From the NCBI GenBank assembly GCA_030054835.1, contig JASGVS010000031.1:27584-91583 (forward strand): a stretch of 64,000 nt of DNA, written 5' to 3'. The DNA comes from UBA3910 sp002391465. GTDB lineage: Bacteria > Bacillota > Limnochordia > Darwinibacteriales > Darwinibacteriaceae. The notes below the pieces were generated by a model. It made no database searches, had not been told where the DNA came from, and was given only the letters and a program-made list of their open reading frames with translations. Made by a program: the position numbers and the translations under genes. Shown here in pieces: positions 8,200 to 16,043 of the stretch. Every line of letters starts with the position of its first letter. The stretch's first letter is position 1.

Positions 8200-9446
8200 A
8201 CAGAATTGCAACTTTGTTTCGCAACAACCTGAAACAGTATATGATTCTCTTTGCACTGCTGGCGATTATTATTGCCTTTCAGGTTCTGACCAAGGGTGTC
8301 CTTTTGAAACCCATGAACGTGTCCAATCTGATTTTCCAAAACGCCTACGTGGTGATTTTGGCAGTGGGCATGCTGCTCTGTATTCTCACAGGCGGCAACA
8401 TTGACCTTTCAGTGGGTTCGGTCGTTGCTCTGGTTGGGGCCTGTGCCGGTACCATGATTATTACCTGGGGCTGGAATCCTCACCTTTCCATCCTGTTGTG
8501 CCTCCTGATCGGTATTGCCATCGGTGTGTGGCAGGGTTTTTGGATTGCCTATGCCAGGATCCCGGCCTTTATTGTCACCCTCTCGGGGATGTTGGTCTTC
8601 CGGGGCCTGACCTTGATTGTACTGGGTGGGCTGACACTGGCACCCTTCCCCAAGGCTTACCTGGCCTATTCAACCGGGTTTTTGCCCGATCTGTTTCCCA
8701 ATGCCCACCTGTTCGGTGTGCGTAATACAACCGCGCTGCTCATCGGTATTGTGACCGCCGTCATTTTCGCCATTCTCCAGGTGACGGGTTATATGGCTCG
8801 GAAGAGAAAGGGTTATTCCCTCGATCCCTTCTGGACGGTACTGGTCAAGATCGGAGTCATATCCCCTGCGATTATTTGGCTCTTTTACACGTTAGCCTCT
8901 TACCGGGGTATTCCGGTCGTTTTGATTACGGTGGGCATCATTTTAATCGCCTACGGTTTCTTCACCTCCAGCACCGTAATGGGCCGCCATCTCTATGCCA
9001 TGGGCGGCAACGAAAAAGCGGCGCGTTTGTCTGGTGTTAAGACGAATAGGCTGCTGTTTATGGCTTACGTCAACATGGCCTTTTTGGCTGCGGTGGCCGG
9101 AATTGTGTTTGCGGCCAGGCTTAACTCGGCTTCGCCCCAGGCGGGCCAGTCCTTTGAGCTGGATGCCATCGGCGCCTGCTTTATCGGGGGAGCTAGTGCC
9201 TACGGTGGAGTAGGTACGGTGGGCGGTACCTTGATTGGAGCCATGATTATGGGTGTTCTGAACAACGGTATGTCCATCATGGGCATCAGCTCCAACGTGC
9301 AGCAAGTTGTCAAGGGCCTGGTACTGCTGGGAGCGGTTGCCTTTGACGTCTTGAGCAAACGGGAGATTTCCTTTGATCTGTTTGGCCGTTTCCGCCGCAG
9401 GAGCACAAAGGTGGAGGAAACGGAAAAGCTTGGTCACGGTGTTTGA
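8196..9446 (+). CDS. gguB: Sugar ABC importer permease, GguB/MmsB/XylH type
   Basis: This 416-residue membrane protein has about ten hydrophobic segments and belongs to the BPD_transp_2 permease family. Landmarks are GGNIDLSVGSVVAL, IPAFIVTLSGMLVFRGL, MGGNEKAARLSGV and AIGACFIGGASAYGG-GTVGGT. The long cytoplasmic insert near 195-215 (MARKRKGYSL) is typical of the longer XylH/GguB branch. The start overlaps the gguA stop, so the two are translationally coupled. The last bases overlap the -35 of the next promoter. Confidence 0.92.
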   Translation: MNRIATLFRNNLKQYMILFALLAIIIAFQVLTKGVLLKPMNVSNLIFQNAYVVILAVGMLLCILTGGNIDLSVGSVVALVGACAGTMIITWGWNPHLSILLCLLIGIAIGVWQGFWIAYARIPAFIVTLSGMLVFRGLTLIVLGGLTLAPFPKAYLAYSTGFLPDLFPNAHLFGVRNTTALLIGIVTAVIFAILQVTGYMARKRKGYSLDPFWTVLVKIGVISPAIIWLFYTLASYRGIPVVLITVGIILIAYGFFTSSTVMGRHLYAMGGNEKAARLSGVKTNRLLFMAYVNMAFLAAVAGIVFAARLNSASPQAGQSFELDAIGACFIGGASAYGGVGTVGGTLIGAMIMGVLNNGMSIMGISSNVQQVVKGLVLLGAVAFDVLSKREISFDLFGRFRRRSTKVEETEKLGHGV

Positions 9447-9471
9447 CTTCGATTCACTGCGGTGATATAAT
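9443..9471 (+). promoter_or_regulatory. Strong sigma-A promoter of the rpsF operon
   Basis: TTGACT (9443-9448), a 17-nt spacer and TATAAT (9466-9471), with TG at the extended -10 position, form a near-consensus promoter. The -35 overlaps the gguB stop codon. Confidence 0.85.
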
Positions 9472-9482
9472 GAATTTGCCCT

Positions 9483-9504
9483 GCCCTAAGCCTGCGCTTA
9501 GGGC
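9483..9504 (+). promoter_or_regulatory. 5' leader hairpin of the rpsF mRNA
   Basis: A 9-bp stem GCCCTAAGC / GCTTAGGGC with a 4-nt loop lies just after the expected transcription start. It could take part in S6:S18 autoregulation, but I do not see the CCG bulge of the known S6:S18 element, so this is only a candidate. Confidence 0.4.
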
Positions 9505-9533
9505 CATTTGTCCAGAGGGGAGGTGGAGCTACG

Positions 9534-9830
9534 GTGCGTCACTATGAGCTAATGGTTATTTATGCCTCGAGGCTCGATGAGGAAGGCCTACAAGCCCAGA
9601 TCGAGCGGACCAAGGAACTCATTGCCAGTGTTGGCGGCGAGGTAGACAAGGTCGATGTTTGGGGCAAACGCCGTTTTGCATACGAAATTAACGATAACAC
9701 CGATGGCTTCTATGTGGTGATCGATTTCCAGGCGGAAAGCGGAGCGACTTCCGAGGTCGAACGTATTCTAAAGATCACCGATGAAGTCGTACGTTATCTG
9801 CTCGTTCGCAAAGAAAAGAATGAGGAGTGA
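9534..9830 (+). CDS. rpsF: Ribosomal protein S6
   Basis: This 98-residue protein (RHYELMVIYASRLDEEG..., WGKRRFAYEINDNTDGFYVV, ILKITDEVVRYLLVRK) is a standard small-subunit S6, which pairs with S18 on the 16S platform. The start is GTG at 9534 behind a long AGGGGAGGTGG. It heads the conserved rpsF-ssb-rpsR operon. Confidence 0.97.
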   Translation: MRHYELMVIYASRLDEEGLQAQIERTKELIASVGGEVDKVDVWGKRRFAYEINDNTDGFYVVIDFQAESGATSEVERILKITDEVVRYLLVRKEKNEE

Positions 9831-9835
9831 CAAAG

Positions 9836-10228
9836 GTGTTAAACAGAATTGTTCTTATTGGGCGACTCGTAGCTGATCCACAACTGCGCTATACCCAGTC
9901 GGGTGTGGCGGTGACCAGTTTTACGCTCGCGGTAAACCGATCCTTTGTATCCCAAAGCGGAGAGCGGGAAGCGGACTTTATCGATATCGTGGCTTGGCGC
10001 AAACTGGCTGAAGTGTGTGCCAATCACTTGAACAAGGGACGTCTCGTTGCGGTGGAAGGCCGCCTGCAGATCCGTTCCTACGATGACCAAAATGGGATTC
10101 GGCGTAAAGCAGCGGAAGTTGTGGCCGATCAAGTCCAGTTCTTGGACTGGGGTCGCGATTCCGAGGGTCAAGGTTATGAATCAGGAGATGGGCCGCCCGA
10201 ACCAGAGTTTGATGATGTTCCATTTTAA
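9836..10228 (+). CDS. ssb: Single-stranded DNA-binding protein
   Basis: This 130-residue SSB has an OB fold (LNRIVLIGRLVADPQLRY, FTLAVNRSF, DFIDIVAWRKLAE) and the acidic C-terminal tip EFDDVPF that recruits replication and repair partners. The start is GTG at 9836, 8 nt from GAGGAG and giving the family's usual MLNRIV; a GTG at 9827 lies inside that Shine-Dalgarno. The tail is short compared with Bacillus SsbA (about 170 residues). It lies between rpsF and rpsR, as usual. Confidence 0.96.
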   Translation: MLNRIVLIGRLVADPQLRYTQSGVAVTSFTLAVNRSFVSQSGEREADFIDIVAWRKLAEVCANHLNKGRLVAVEGRLQIRSYDDQNGIRRKAAEVVADQVQFLDWGRDSEGQGYESGDGPPEPEFDDVPF

Positions 10229-10252
10229 ACGATTTGGTTTGGAGGCGAGAAA

Positions 10253-10483
10253 ATGGCAAGAGAAAGAGGCCGCAGGGGCAGAAGAAAAGTCTGTTCCTTC
10301 TGTGTCGATAAAATAGATCAGATCGACTACAAAGAAGCAGGACGGCTGCGCCGGCATATCACAGACCGGGGCAAGATCCTACCTCGGCGGATTACCGGCA
10401 ACTGTGCCAGGCACCAGCGGCAGCTGACAGTGGCAATCAAGCGTGCTCGGTACATGGCATTGATGCCCTATACGGTTGAATAA
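10253..10483 (+). CDS. rpsR: Ribosomal protein S18
   Basis: This 76-residue basic protein carries DYKEAGRLRRHITDRGKILPRR and GNCARHQRQLTVAIKRAR. The CSFC and CARH pairs make it the zinc-binding (C+) form. It binds the platform with S6. A strong terminator follows. Confidence 0.97.
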   Translation: MARERGRRGRRKVCSFCVDKIDQIDYKEAGRLRRHITDRGKILPRRITGNCARHQRQLTVAIKRARYMALMPYTVE

Positions 10484-10491
10484 CAAACACG

Positions 10492-10515
10492 GGAGCAGCT
10501 CAGCTGCTCCTTTTT
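10492..10515 (+). terminator. Rho-independent terminator of the rpsF operon
   Basis: An 8-bp stem GGAGCAGC / GCTGCTCC with a TCA loop is followed by TTTTT. Confidence 0.9.
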
Positions 10516-10545
10516 CGAATACGGCGAAACAAGAGGGGTAGTATT

Positions 10546-11487
10546 ATGAAAACACGTTCCTTAACCGAGGGGGCCATGCTCGGTGCAATCACGGTCCTTC
10601 TTACCCTAATTGGGAATTACCTTGGCTTTCCGCCCCTGCTTATACCGGTGCCTTTGATCATTTTGGTTTACCGCCATGACATTCGGGCCGGAATTTTTGC
10701 TGCCTTGGCAGCTGCAGTGGTGGCCGGACTGGTGGGCGGGCATCTTTTTGCAGGCATCTCCATAGTTATCTGGGGCTTCCTCAGCGTGGCACTGGGTATG
10801 GGGCTGCGGGAGAAGTTCTCCTTCACCAAACTTATGGTGGTGGGCACCATTGCTACCATAGTCGTGCTCATGCTGGAGTTTCTCCTCTTTTCCTTGATCT
10901 TAGGGGAGAACATGCTTACCGAAATGATGAACATGATGGTCACGTCCATAGAACAGGCCAAGGAAATTTCCCAAGGCCTTGGACTTGACGCCCAAGCGCT
11001 GGAACGCTATGATCAACTTCTACAGACTGCCCAGTTTCTCATGCAGTGGGCACTGCCTGCCCTGCTTCTAATTGCAGCAGTAGGTATTCCCTTCCTCAAT
11101 TTGGGTGTGGTGCGCATGATTCTAAAGCGCCTAGGGGACCAAGCCGTGCCTTGGGTTAAGCCCTTCACCCAATGGACTTTGCCCCCCCATTTCGGTGTTG
11201 TCCTGCTGTTTGGGTTGGGCGTGATGCTTCTCTCCCGGTTTGTTCCACTGCCGGCGGTAATCCTAGGGCTTGGCATCAACACCTTTATTGTGATCTTTTG
11301 GGTTTACTTAATTATGGGGCTGGCTGTGGTCTGGCACTTTTTCAACGAACGGGAAATCGCCCGCTTTCTGCGGGTGCTGTTTATATTTTTCCTGTTTACA
11401 ACCGAAATCATTTCCATGTTTGTGGTCCTATTGGGCGCGACGGACAACGTCTTTGATTTTCGCAAGCTGCGGGAATTAGAAAACTAA
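10546..11487 (+). CDS. yybS: YybS family (DUF2232) membrane protein
   Basis: This 313-residue protein has about eight membrane segments and begins KTRSLTEGAMLGAITVLLTLIG, the start typical of YybS. The C-terminal PLPAVILGLGINTFIVIFW stretch also fits. In Bacillus yybS lies between rpsR and yybT (gdpP); here yybT is missing and rplI follows directly after 13 bp. The fold resembles ECF-type substrate-binding subunits; no substrate is known. Confidence 0.85.
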   Translation: MKTRSLTEGAMLGAITVLLTLIGNYLGFPPLLIPVPLIILVYRHDIRAGIFAALAAAVVAGLVGGHLFAGISIVIWGFLSVALGMGLREKFSFTKLMVVGTIATIVVLMLEFLLFSLILGENMLTEMMNMMVTSIEQAKEISQGLGLDAQALERYDQLLQTAQFLMQWALPALLLIAAVGIPFLNLGVVRMILKRLGDQAVPWVKPFTQWTLPPHFGVVLLFGLGVMLLSRFVPLPAVILGLGINTFIVIFWVYLIMGLAVVWHFFNEREIARFLRVLFIFFLFTTEIISMFVVLLGATDNVFDFRKLRELEN

Positions 11488-11500
11488 GGAGGTTGGCAGA

Positions 11501-11947
11501 ATGAAAGTCATTCTTCTGGCTGATGTGAACAAGATCGGGAAAAAGGGCGACATTGTCAATGTGAAGGAAGGTTACGCCCGCAACTTCTTAATTCCCCGGG
11601 GTTTAGCCGCCGAGGCCACACCGGGCTACCTGCGCCAGGTGGAGCAGGAGAAGAAACGGGAAGCGGCCAAGGCCGAGCGTGAACTGCAGGAAGTTAGGGA
11701 TTTGGAAGCACGTATTAAGGATCAGGTAGTGGCAGTTACGGCACGGGTGGGGGAAGGCGGTAAACTGTTTGGTTCGGTAACGACCCAAGAAATTGCAGAT
11801 GCCCTCCGCAAGCAGTTTTCGGTAGAAATTGACAAGAGGAAAATAGAATTGGCGGAGCCAATTAAGAGCCTGGGGACCTTCCCAATCGTAGTGAAAATCC
11901 ATCCCCAGGTCCACACACCGCTCAAGGTTAAAGTGGTGGGGGGTTAA
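11501..11947 (+). CDS. rplI: Ribosomal protein L9
   Basis: This 148-residue protein has the N-terminal L9 signature MKVILLADVNKIGKKGDIV-VKEGYARNFLIPRGLA, a long connecting helix rich in E and K, and a C-terminal domain GGKLFGSVTTQEIADAL. It binds 23S rRNA near the L1 stalk. An AAGGAGG sits seven bases before the ATG. It is co-oriented with yybS and the LonC gene. Confidence 0.97.
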   Translation: MKVILLADVNKIGKKGDIVNVKEGYARNFLIPRGLAAEATPGYLRQVEQEKKREAAKAERELQEVRDLEARIKDQVVAVTARVGEGGKLFGSVTTQEIADALRKQFSVEIDKRKIELAEPIKSLGTFPIVVKIHPQVHTPLKVKVVGG

Positions 11948-11973
11948 ACAGCAATTCTGGCGTGAAGGGGTAA

Positions 11974-13905
11974 ATGTCATTGGATATGAGTCAGTATAAA
12001 CAAGAGACAAGCTCGGATAAGCGGTTCCTGCTGGAACATCAAGTTACAGCATTGTTAAACGTACTTACCGAGATCCACGGCCATGACCAACTGGTCATAA
12101 AAGCGGGCAAGCTCGACTCTTTGGAGTTAATGGAATCGGATAAACTGGAAGATAGGGTGCTGGCCTTAGAGCGTTTGATCTACGAAGATCCCACCATCGT
12201 GGAACAGAGATCTTTGGATGAGGCAGAGTCTGTTTTAGAGGATCTGGAGGAAAACATAGCCGAGCTTTTGGCCCGGCGTACGGTGGAAGATCGCTTAGAG
12301 CAGAAGATCAACGCCAAGATGCAGGAGCGCCATTTGGACTACATTAAGGAAATCCGCATGCAGGTGTTGAAAGAGGAAGCTGGCCCAGATAATGCCCAGA
12401 CTTTGAAGAAATACGCTGAGCTTGAGGTACTGGAAAGCCGAAGTCTCGCCCATTCCACCGCTGAGCTGATGCGGCCCCGCACGCTAGAGGAAGTGGTGGG
12501 CCAGGATGCGGCCATCAAATCGCTCCTTTCCAAACTGAGCTCTCCCTTCCCCCAGCACATTCTCCTCTATGGGCCTCCCGGTGTGGGTAAAACAACTGTG
12601 GCCCGTTTGGCGCTGCAGTATGCCAAGACACGTGATTACACGCCCTTTGTGGAGGATGCTCCCTTTGTGGAAGTGGATGGGACAACCCTGCGCTGGGATC
12701 CGAGGGAAGTAACCAATCCCCTGCTCGGGTCGGTACACGATCCCATTTACCAAGGGGCTCGGCGTGATTTGGCCGACGGTTCGGTGCCAGAACCTAAACT
12801 GGGACTGGTAACGGAAGCCCACGGCGGCGTGCTCTTCATTGACGAGATTGGCGAGCTCGATCAGGTTTTGCAGAATAAACTGCTGAAAGTGCTCGAGGAC
12901 AAGCGGGTCGTGTTTGAATCGTCCTATTACGATCCCCACGATCCCCAGATCCCCAAATACATTCACCACCTCTTCAGCAAGGGTGCTCCCGCAGACTTTG
13001 TCTTAATCGGAGCCACAACCAGGGATCCATCGGAGATCAGCCCGGCCTTTCGCTCTCGCTGCGCAGAGGTGTTCTTTGAACCCCTCACCCCGCCTGACAT
13101 TGTGGAGATTGTTAAGGCGGCAGCTGGGCGCTTAGAGGCCGATCTGGAAGAGGGTGTGGCGGACACAATTGCGGAGTACACAATTGAGGGACGCAGGGCG
13201 ACCAGGCTCTTAGCCGATGCGTACGGAAACGCATTGTACCGGGGCGCTGACCCCAAACAGCGGATTTTGGTAACGTTAGCCGATGTGCAGGAGGTAATCC
13301 AGTCTGCCCGGCTCAGCTCCTATGTGGGCATTAAAGCGTCCCCTGACAAAGAGGTGGGGCGCGTTTTAGGCCTGGGTGTGAGCGGTTATTTGGGCTCTGT
13401 GATCGAAATCGAAGCGGTGGCCTTTCCCAGCAGAGAGAAGGGTAAAGGGGTAGTCCGGTTCAATGATACGGCAGGCAGTATGGCTAAAGACAGCGTGTTC
13501 AATGCGGCCTCAGTCTTCCGTTCCTTAACTGGCCAAGATCTGGGGGACTACGATATCCATGTGAACGTTGTGGGCGGTGGCAACATCGATGGACCCTCAG
13601 CCGGGCTTGCCATTTTAGCTGCCATCATCAGTGCGGTACAGAATCTCCCCGTACCCCAGGATATTGCGGTTACCGGTGAAGTATCCATCCGCGGCCGGGT
13701 TAAGGCAGTGGGCGGCCTCCACTCCAAGATTTACGGAGCTAAACAGGCTGGCATCAAAAAGGTGTTTATACCCGCCGATAACTGGGACGACATTTCCCGC
13801 TTTACAGATGGTGTAGAGGTAATCCCCATCAAGCATGTGGAGGAGTTCCTCACCCACATCTTTCCGCCCAGTGCAGAAGCTGCGGTTAACAAAATTGCCA
13901 ATTAG
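11974..13905 (+). CDS. lonC: LonC-family ATP-dependent protease
   Basis: This 643-residue protein has a coiled-coil N-terminal part (about 1-160), an AAA+ module with Walker A GPPGVGKT (about 199), Walker B VLFIDEIGEL and an arginine-finger region SPAFRSRC, and a C-terminal Lon protease domain. The catalytic serine is in DGPSAG (about 538) and the lysine in GGLHSK (about 583), so the Ser-Lys dyad is intact. It resembles the Lon-like family seen in spore-formers (spore_lon_C). The insertion with LRWDPREVTNPLLGSVHDP between Walker A and B is typical of LonB/LonC. It occupies the place where gdpP and dnaC would be in Bacillus and ends at a terminator. Confidence 0.85.
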   Translation: MSLDMSQYKQETSSDKRFLLEHQVTALLNVLTEIHGHDQLVIKAGKLDSLELMESDKLEDRVLALERLIYEDPTIVEQRSLDEAESVLEDLEENIAELLARRTVEDRLEQKINAKMQERHLDYIKEIRMQVLKEEAGPDNAQTLKKYAELEVLESRSLAHSTAELMRPRTLEEVVGQDAAIKSLLSKLSSPFPQHILLYGPPGVGKTTVARLALQYAKTRDYTPFVEDAPFVEVDGTTLRWDPREVTNPLLGSVHDPIYQGARRDLADGSVPEPKLGLVTEAHGGVLFIDEIGELDQVLQNKLLKVLEDKRVVFESSYYDPHDPQIPKYIHHLFSKGAPADFVLIGATTRDPSEISPAFRSRCAEVFFEPLTPPDIVEIVKAAAGRLEADLEEGVADTIAEYTIEGRRATRLLADAYGNALYRGADPKQRILVTLADVQEVIQSARLSSYVGIKASPDKEVGRVLGLGVSGYLGSVIEIEAVAFPSREKGKGVVRFNDTAGSMAKDSVFNAASVFRSLTGQDLGDYDIHVNVVGGGNIDGPSAGLAILAAIISAVQNLPVPQDIAVTGEVSIRGRVKAVGGLHSKIYGAKQAGIKKVFIPADNWDDISRFTDGVEVIPIKHVEEFLTHIFPPSAEAAVNKIAN

Positions 13906-13912
13906 GAAGAAT

Positions 13913-13933
13913 ACCCCCGTAAGGGGGTTTTTT
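13913..13933 (+). terminator. Rho-independent terminator of lonC
   Basis: A 6-bp stem ACCCCC / GGGGGT with a GTAA loop is followed by six Ts. Confidence 0.88.
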
Positions 13934-13980
13934 CTTGCACCAATTGCGCGTAAAGCTCAATAATGTTAGACTAAGGGTAG

Positions 13981-14141
13981 ATCACACCAAAGGGGGGAAG
14001 ATGAGTGGCCAGTGGCAGTAGTCCGAGTAGAAAAGCGAGTGTCGACCAGGAGGGATGGCCGTGCGCGGATGAAACGCCTTTAGGCGCTCATCTGACAATC
14101 AGGCCCCCTTTCCACGCCTAACAGGGGTGACGCTCGTTTTT
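13981..14141 (+). promoter_or_regulatory. Structured leader RNA before mgtE, candidate riboswitch of unrecognised class
   Basis: The 243-bp gap before mgtE holds nested complementary segments: P1 AAAGGGGG (13989-13996) with CCCCCTTT (14104-14111), P2 AGATGAG (13999-14005) with CTCATCT (14087-14093), P3 GGCCA (14007-14011) with TGGCC (14056-14060), and a small hairpin CGCC/GGCG (14075-14086). A competing fold is possible: TAGGCG (14081-14086) can pair with CGCCTA (14115-14120), and CGAGTGTC-ACC (14036-14047) can pair over 11 bp with GGTGACGCTCG (14126-14136), which is followed by TTTTT. This looks like an aptamer/terminator switch. I do not find the conserved M-box (ykoK) core that usually controls mgtE. 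Confidence 0.5.
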
Positions 14142-14176
14142 AGACTCCGAAAATTAAATAAAAGGAGGATAAAAAC

Positions 14177-15523
14177 ATGGAGACCAGAACCTGGCGTGAT
14201 TTGGAACAGCTGATTGAAGACAGAGATTTCCTCACACTCCGCAATGAACTATCCCACATCCGCGATGCGGACATCGCTGTTTTGATGGAAGAACTCCGCA
14301 GCGAGCATGCACTGGTGGTATTTAGATCCCTACCCAAGGACCGGGCCGCGGAGGTTTTTGCCTATCTATCCACTAGCGTGCAGAATCAGATCGTTAGCTC
14401 CATTACCGATCAAGAGGTGGGCAGCATTATCAACCAGCTCTTTGTGGATGATGCCGCTGACTTCTTGGAGGAAGCCCCAGCCGGGGTTGTCAAGCGCGTC
14501 CTGCGTAACGCGTCCCCTGAAACGAGGGCCCTGATCAATCAATTTCTCCAGTATCCGCCCGAATCGGCCGGCAGCATCATGACTGCCGAGTTTGTCGATC
14601 TGAAAAAGCACATGACGGTGAGGGAAGCATTTGAGCGGATCAGGCGCACCGCCCTTAACAAGGAAACGGTTTACACCTGCTACGTGATTGACAGCAACAG
14701 GCATTTAGAGGGCGTTGTAACAGTTAAGCGGCTGTTTTTGGCCGATGATTCTGAGGTAATTGGAGACATTATGGAGACAAAGATTGTCTATGCCCACACC
14801 TTGGACGACCAGGAAGAGGTGGCCCGTCTCTTTGCCCATTACGATCTGCTCTCCCTGCCCGTAGTGGACCACGAAAACCGCTTGGTAGGTATTGTAACAG
14901 TAGACGACATTGTTGAGGTTATTCACCAGGAGGCCACAGAGGACTTCCAGATCATGGCCGCTACCGCCCCCAGTGAAGAACCCTATATGAAAACGAGCGT
15001 TTTTACATTGGCCAAAAACCGGATTCTCTGGCTGACCATCCTGATGCTCTCAGCCACGATTTCCGGTGCAGTGCTGCAGCGCTATGAAGCGGCGTTTATC
15101 GCCCTACCCCTTTTGGTCACGTTCATTCCCATGCTAACCGACACGGGTGGTAATGCAGGCTCTCAAAGTTCTACGCTGGTCATTCGCGGTATGGCCTTGA
15201 GTGAAATTACACCTGCCGATTTCGGTAAGGTGATGCGTAAAGAATTGGGCGTAGGCGCCATTACCGGTGTCGTTTTGGCGACAGTCAATTTCGTGCGCCT
15301 GACCATAATGTATCCAGGCGAGCCCTTAATGTCCCTTGTGGTCTGTACAGCCCTCTTTATTACAGTGATCTTGGCGAAGACTACAGGAGGTGTCCTGCCC
15401 CTAATCGCCAAGAGTCTTAAGCTGGATCCTGCGATTATGGCTGGACCGGTCATTACCACTATTGTGGACGGCCTTTCGCTGATCATTTATTTCAAGATTG
15501 TGGAAGTAGTTCTCCTGCGTTAG
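14177..15523 (+). CDS. mgtE: MgtE magnesium transporter
   Basis: This 448-residue protein has the MgtE layout: an N-terminal superhelical domain (about 15-130), two CBS domains (about 135-255) that sense Mg2+, a connecting helix and a five-helix C-terminal channel domain (about 280-448). Landmarks are PPESAGSIMT, the YDLLSLPVVDHENRLVGIVT CBS stretch, and TDTGGNAGSQSSTLVIRG in the pore domain. It imports Mg2+ and closes when cytosolic Mg2+ is high. AAGGAGG precedes the ATG. A structured leader lies upstream and a terminator downstream, so it is a single-gene unit. Confidence 0.96.
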   Translation: METRTWRDLEQLIEDRDFLTLRNELSHIRDADIAVLMEELRSEHALVVFRSLPKDRAAEVFAYLSTSVQNQIVSSITDQEVGSIINQLFVDDAADFLEEAPAGVVKRVLRNASPETRALINQFLQYPPESAGSIMTAEFVDLKKHMTVREAFERIRRTALNKETVYTCYVIDSNRHLEGVVTVKRLFLADDSEVIGDIMETKIVYAHTLDDQEEVARLFAHYDLLSLPVVDHENRLVGIVTVDDIVEVIHQEATEDFQIMAATAPSEEPYMKTSVFTLAKNRILWLTILMLSATISGAVLQRYEAAFIALPLLVTFIPMLTDTGGNAGSQSSTLVIRGMALSEITPADFGKVMRKELGVGAITGVVLATVNFVRLTIMYPGEPLMSLVVCTALFITVILAKTTGGVLPLIAKSLKLDPAIMAGPVITTIVDGLSLIIYFKIVEVVLLR

Positions 15524-15530
15524 ATCGAGG

Positions 15531-15563
15531 AAGGGCGGGCTTAGACCTGCCCTTTGTTCTTTT
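15531..15563 (+). terminator. Rho-independent terminator of mgtE
   Basis: A 9-bp stem AAGGGCGGG / CCTGCCCTT (one G-T wobble) with a 6-nt loop is followed by a T-rich tail. Confidence 0.82.
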
Positions 15564-15642
15564 CAGAAGCTAGACAGGAAAACAGGTGCGAAAACGGGAA
15601 GTAGTTAAGGTACATAAAACTCAGATCAGGAAGGGGAGCACT

Positions 15643-16023
15643 ATGCGTCAAATCGTGCACACAGATGGTGCGCCTGCCGCGGTAGGTCCCTACAGCCAGG
15701 CAGTTAAGGCCGGTAATCTACTCTTTATCTCAGGACAGCTGGGCGTAGACATGAACACCGGCGAGATTGCATATCATTCCTTCGAAAACCAAGTCACACA
15801 GGTCTTGAAAAACCTGGATAGTATCGCTCGGGCAGGGGGCAGCAGCCTTAGCCAAGCGGTGAAGGTAACAGTTTACTTAACGGACATGGCTGATTTTGAG
15901 GCCATGAATAGGATCTACGCGGAGTTCTTCCCCACAGATCCCCCGGCGCGGGTTTGTGTGGCAGTGAGTGGACTGCCCAAGGGTGTGGCAGTGGAAATGG
16001 ATGCTATCTGTATATGTGACTAG
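15643..16023 (+). CDS. ridA: RidA family enamine/imine deaminase (YabJ)
   Basis: This 126-residue protein carries AAVGPYSQAV, LFISGQLGVD, VKVTVYLTDMADF and PPARVCVAVSGLPKGV, including the conserved Arg that binds the substrate carboxylate. RidA hydrolyses reactive enamine/imine intermediates made by PLP enzymes. In Bacillus the homologue yabJ lies next to purR; here it is about 12 kb away from purR. The ATG at 15643 follows AAGGGGAG; a longer upstream frame is not conserved. Confidence 0.94.
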   Translation: MRQIVHTDGAPAAVGPYSQAVKAGNLLFISGQLGVDMNTGEIAYHSFENQVTQVLKNLDSIARAGGSSLSQAVKVTVYLTDMADFEAMNRIYAEFFPTDPPARVCVAVSGLPKGVAVEMDAICICD

Positions 16024-16043
16024 AAGGTAGGCGAGATCAGAAA

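Noticed and set aside
9483..9504. The known S6:S18 autoregulatory RNA in the rpsF leader.
   Set aside because: There is a hairpin but not the characteristic CCG bulge, so it is reported only as a generic leader hairpin.
13934..14176. M-box, yybP-ykoY, cobalamin, THF, ZTP or guanidine riboswitch in the mgtE leader.
   Set aside because: I compared remembered consensus cores and none fitted; it is left as an unassigned structured leader.
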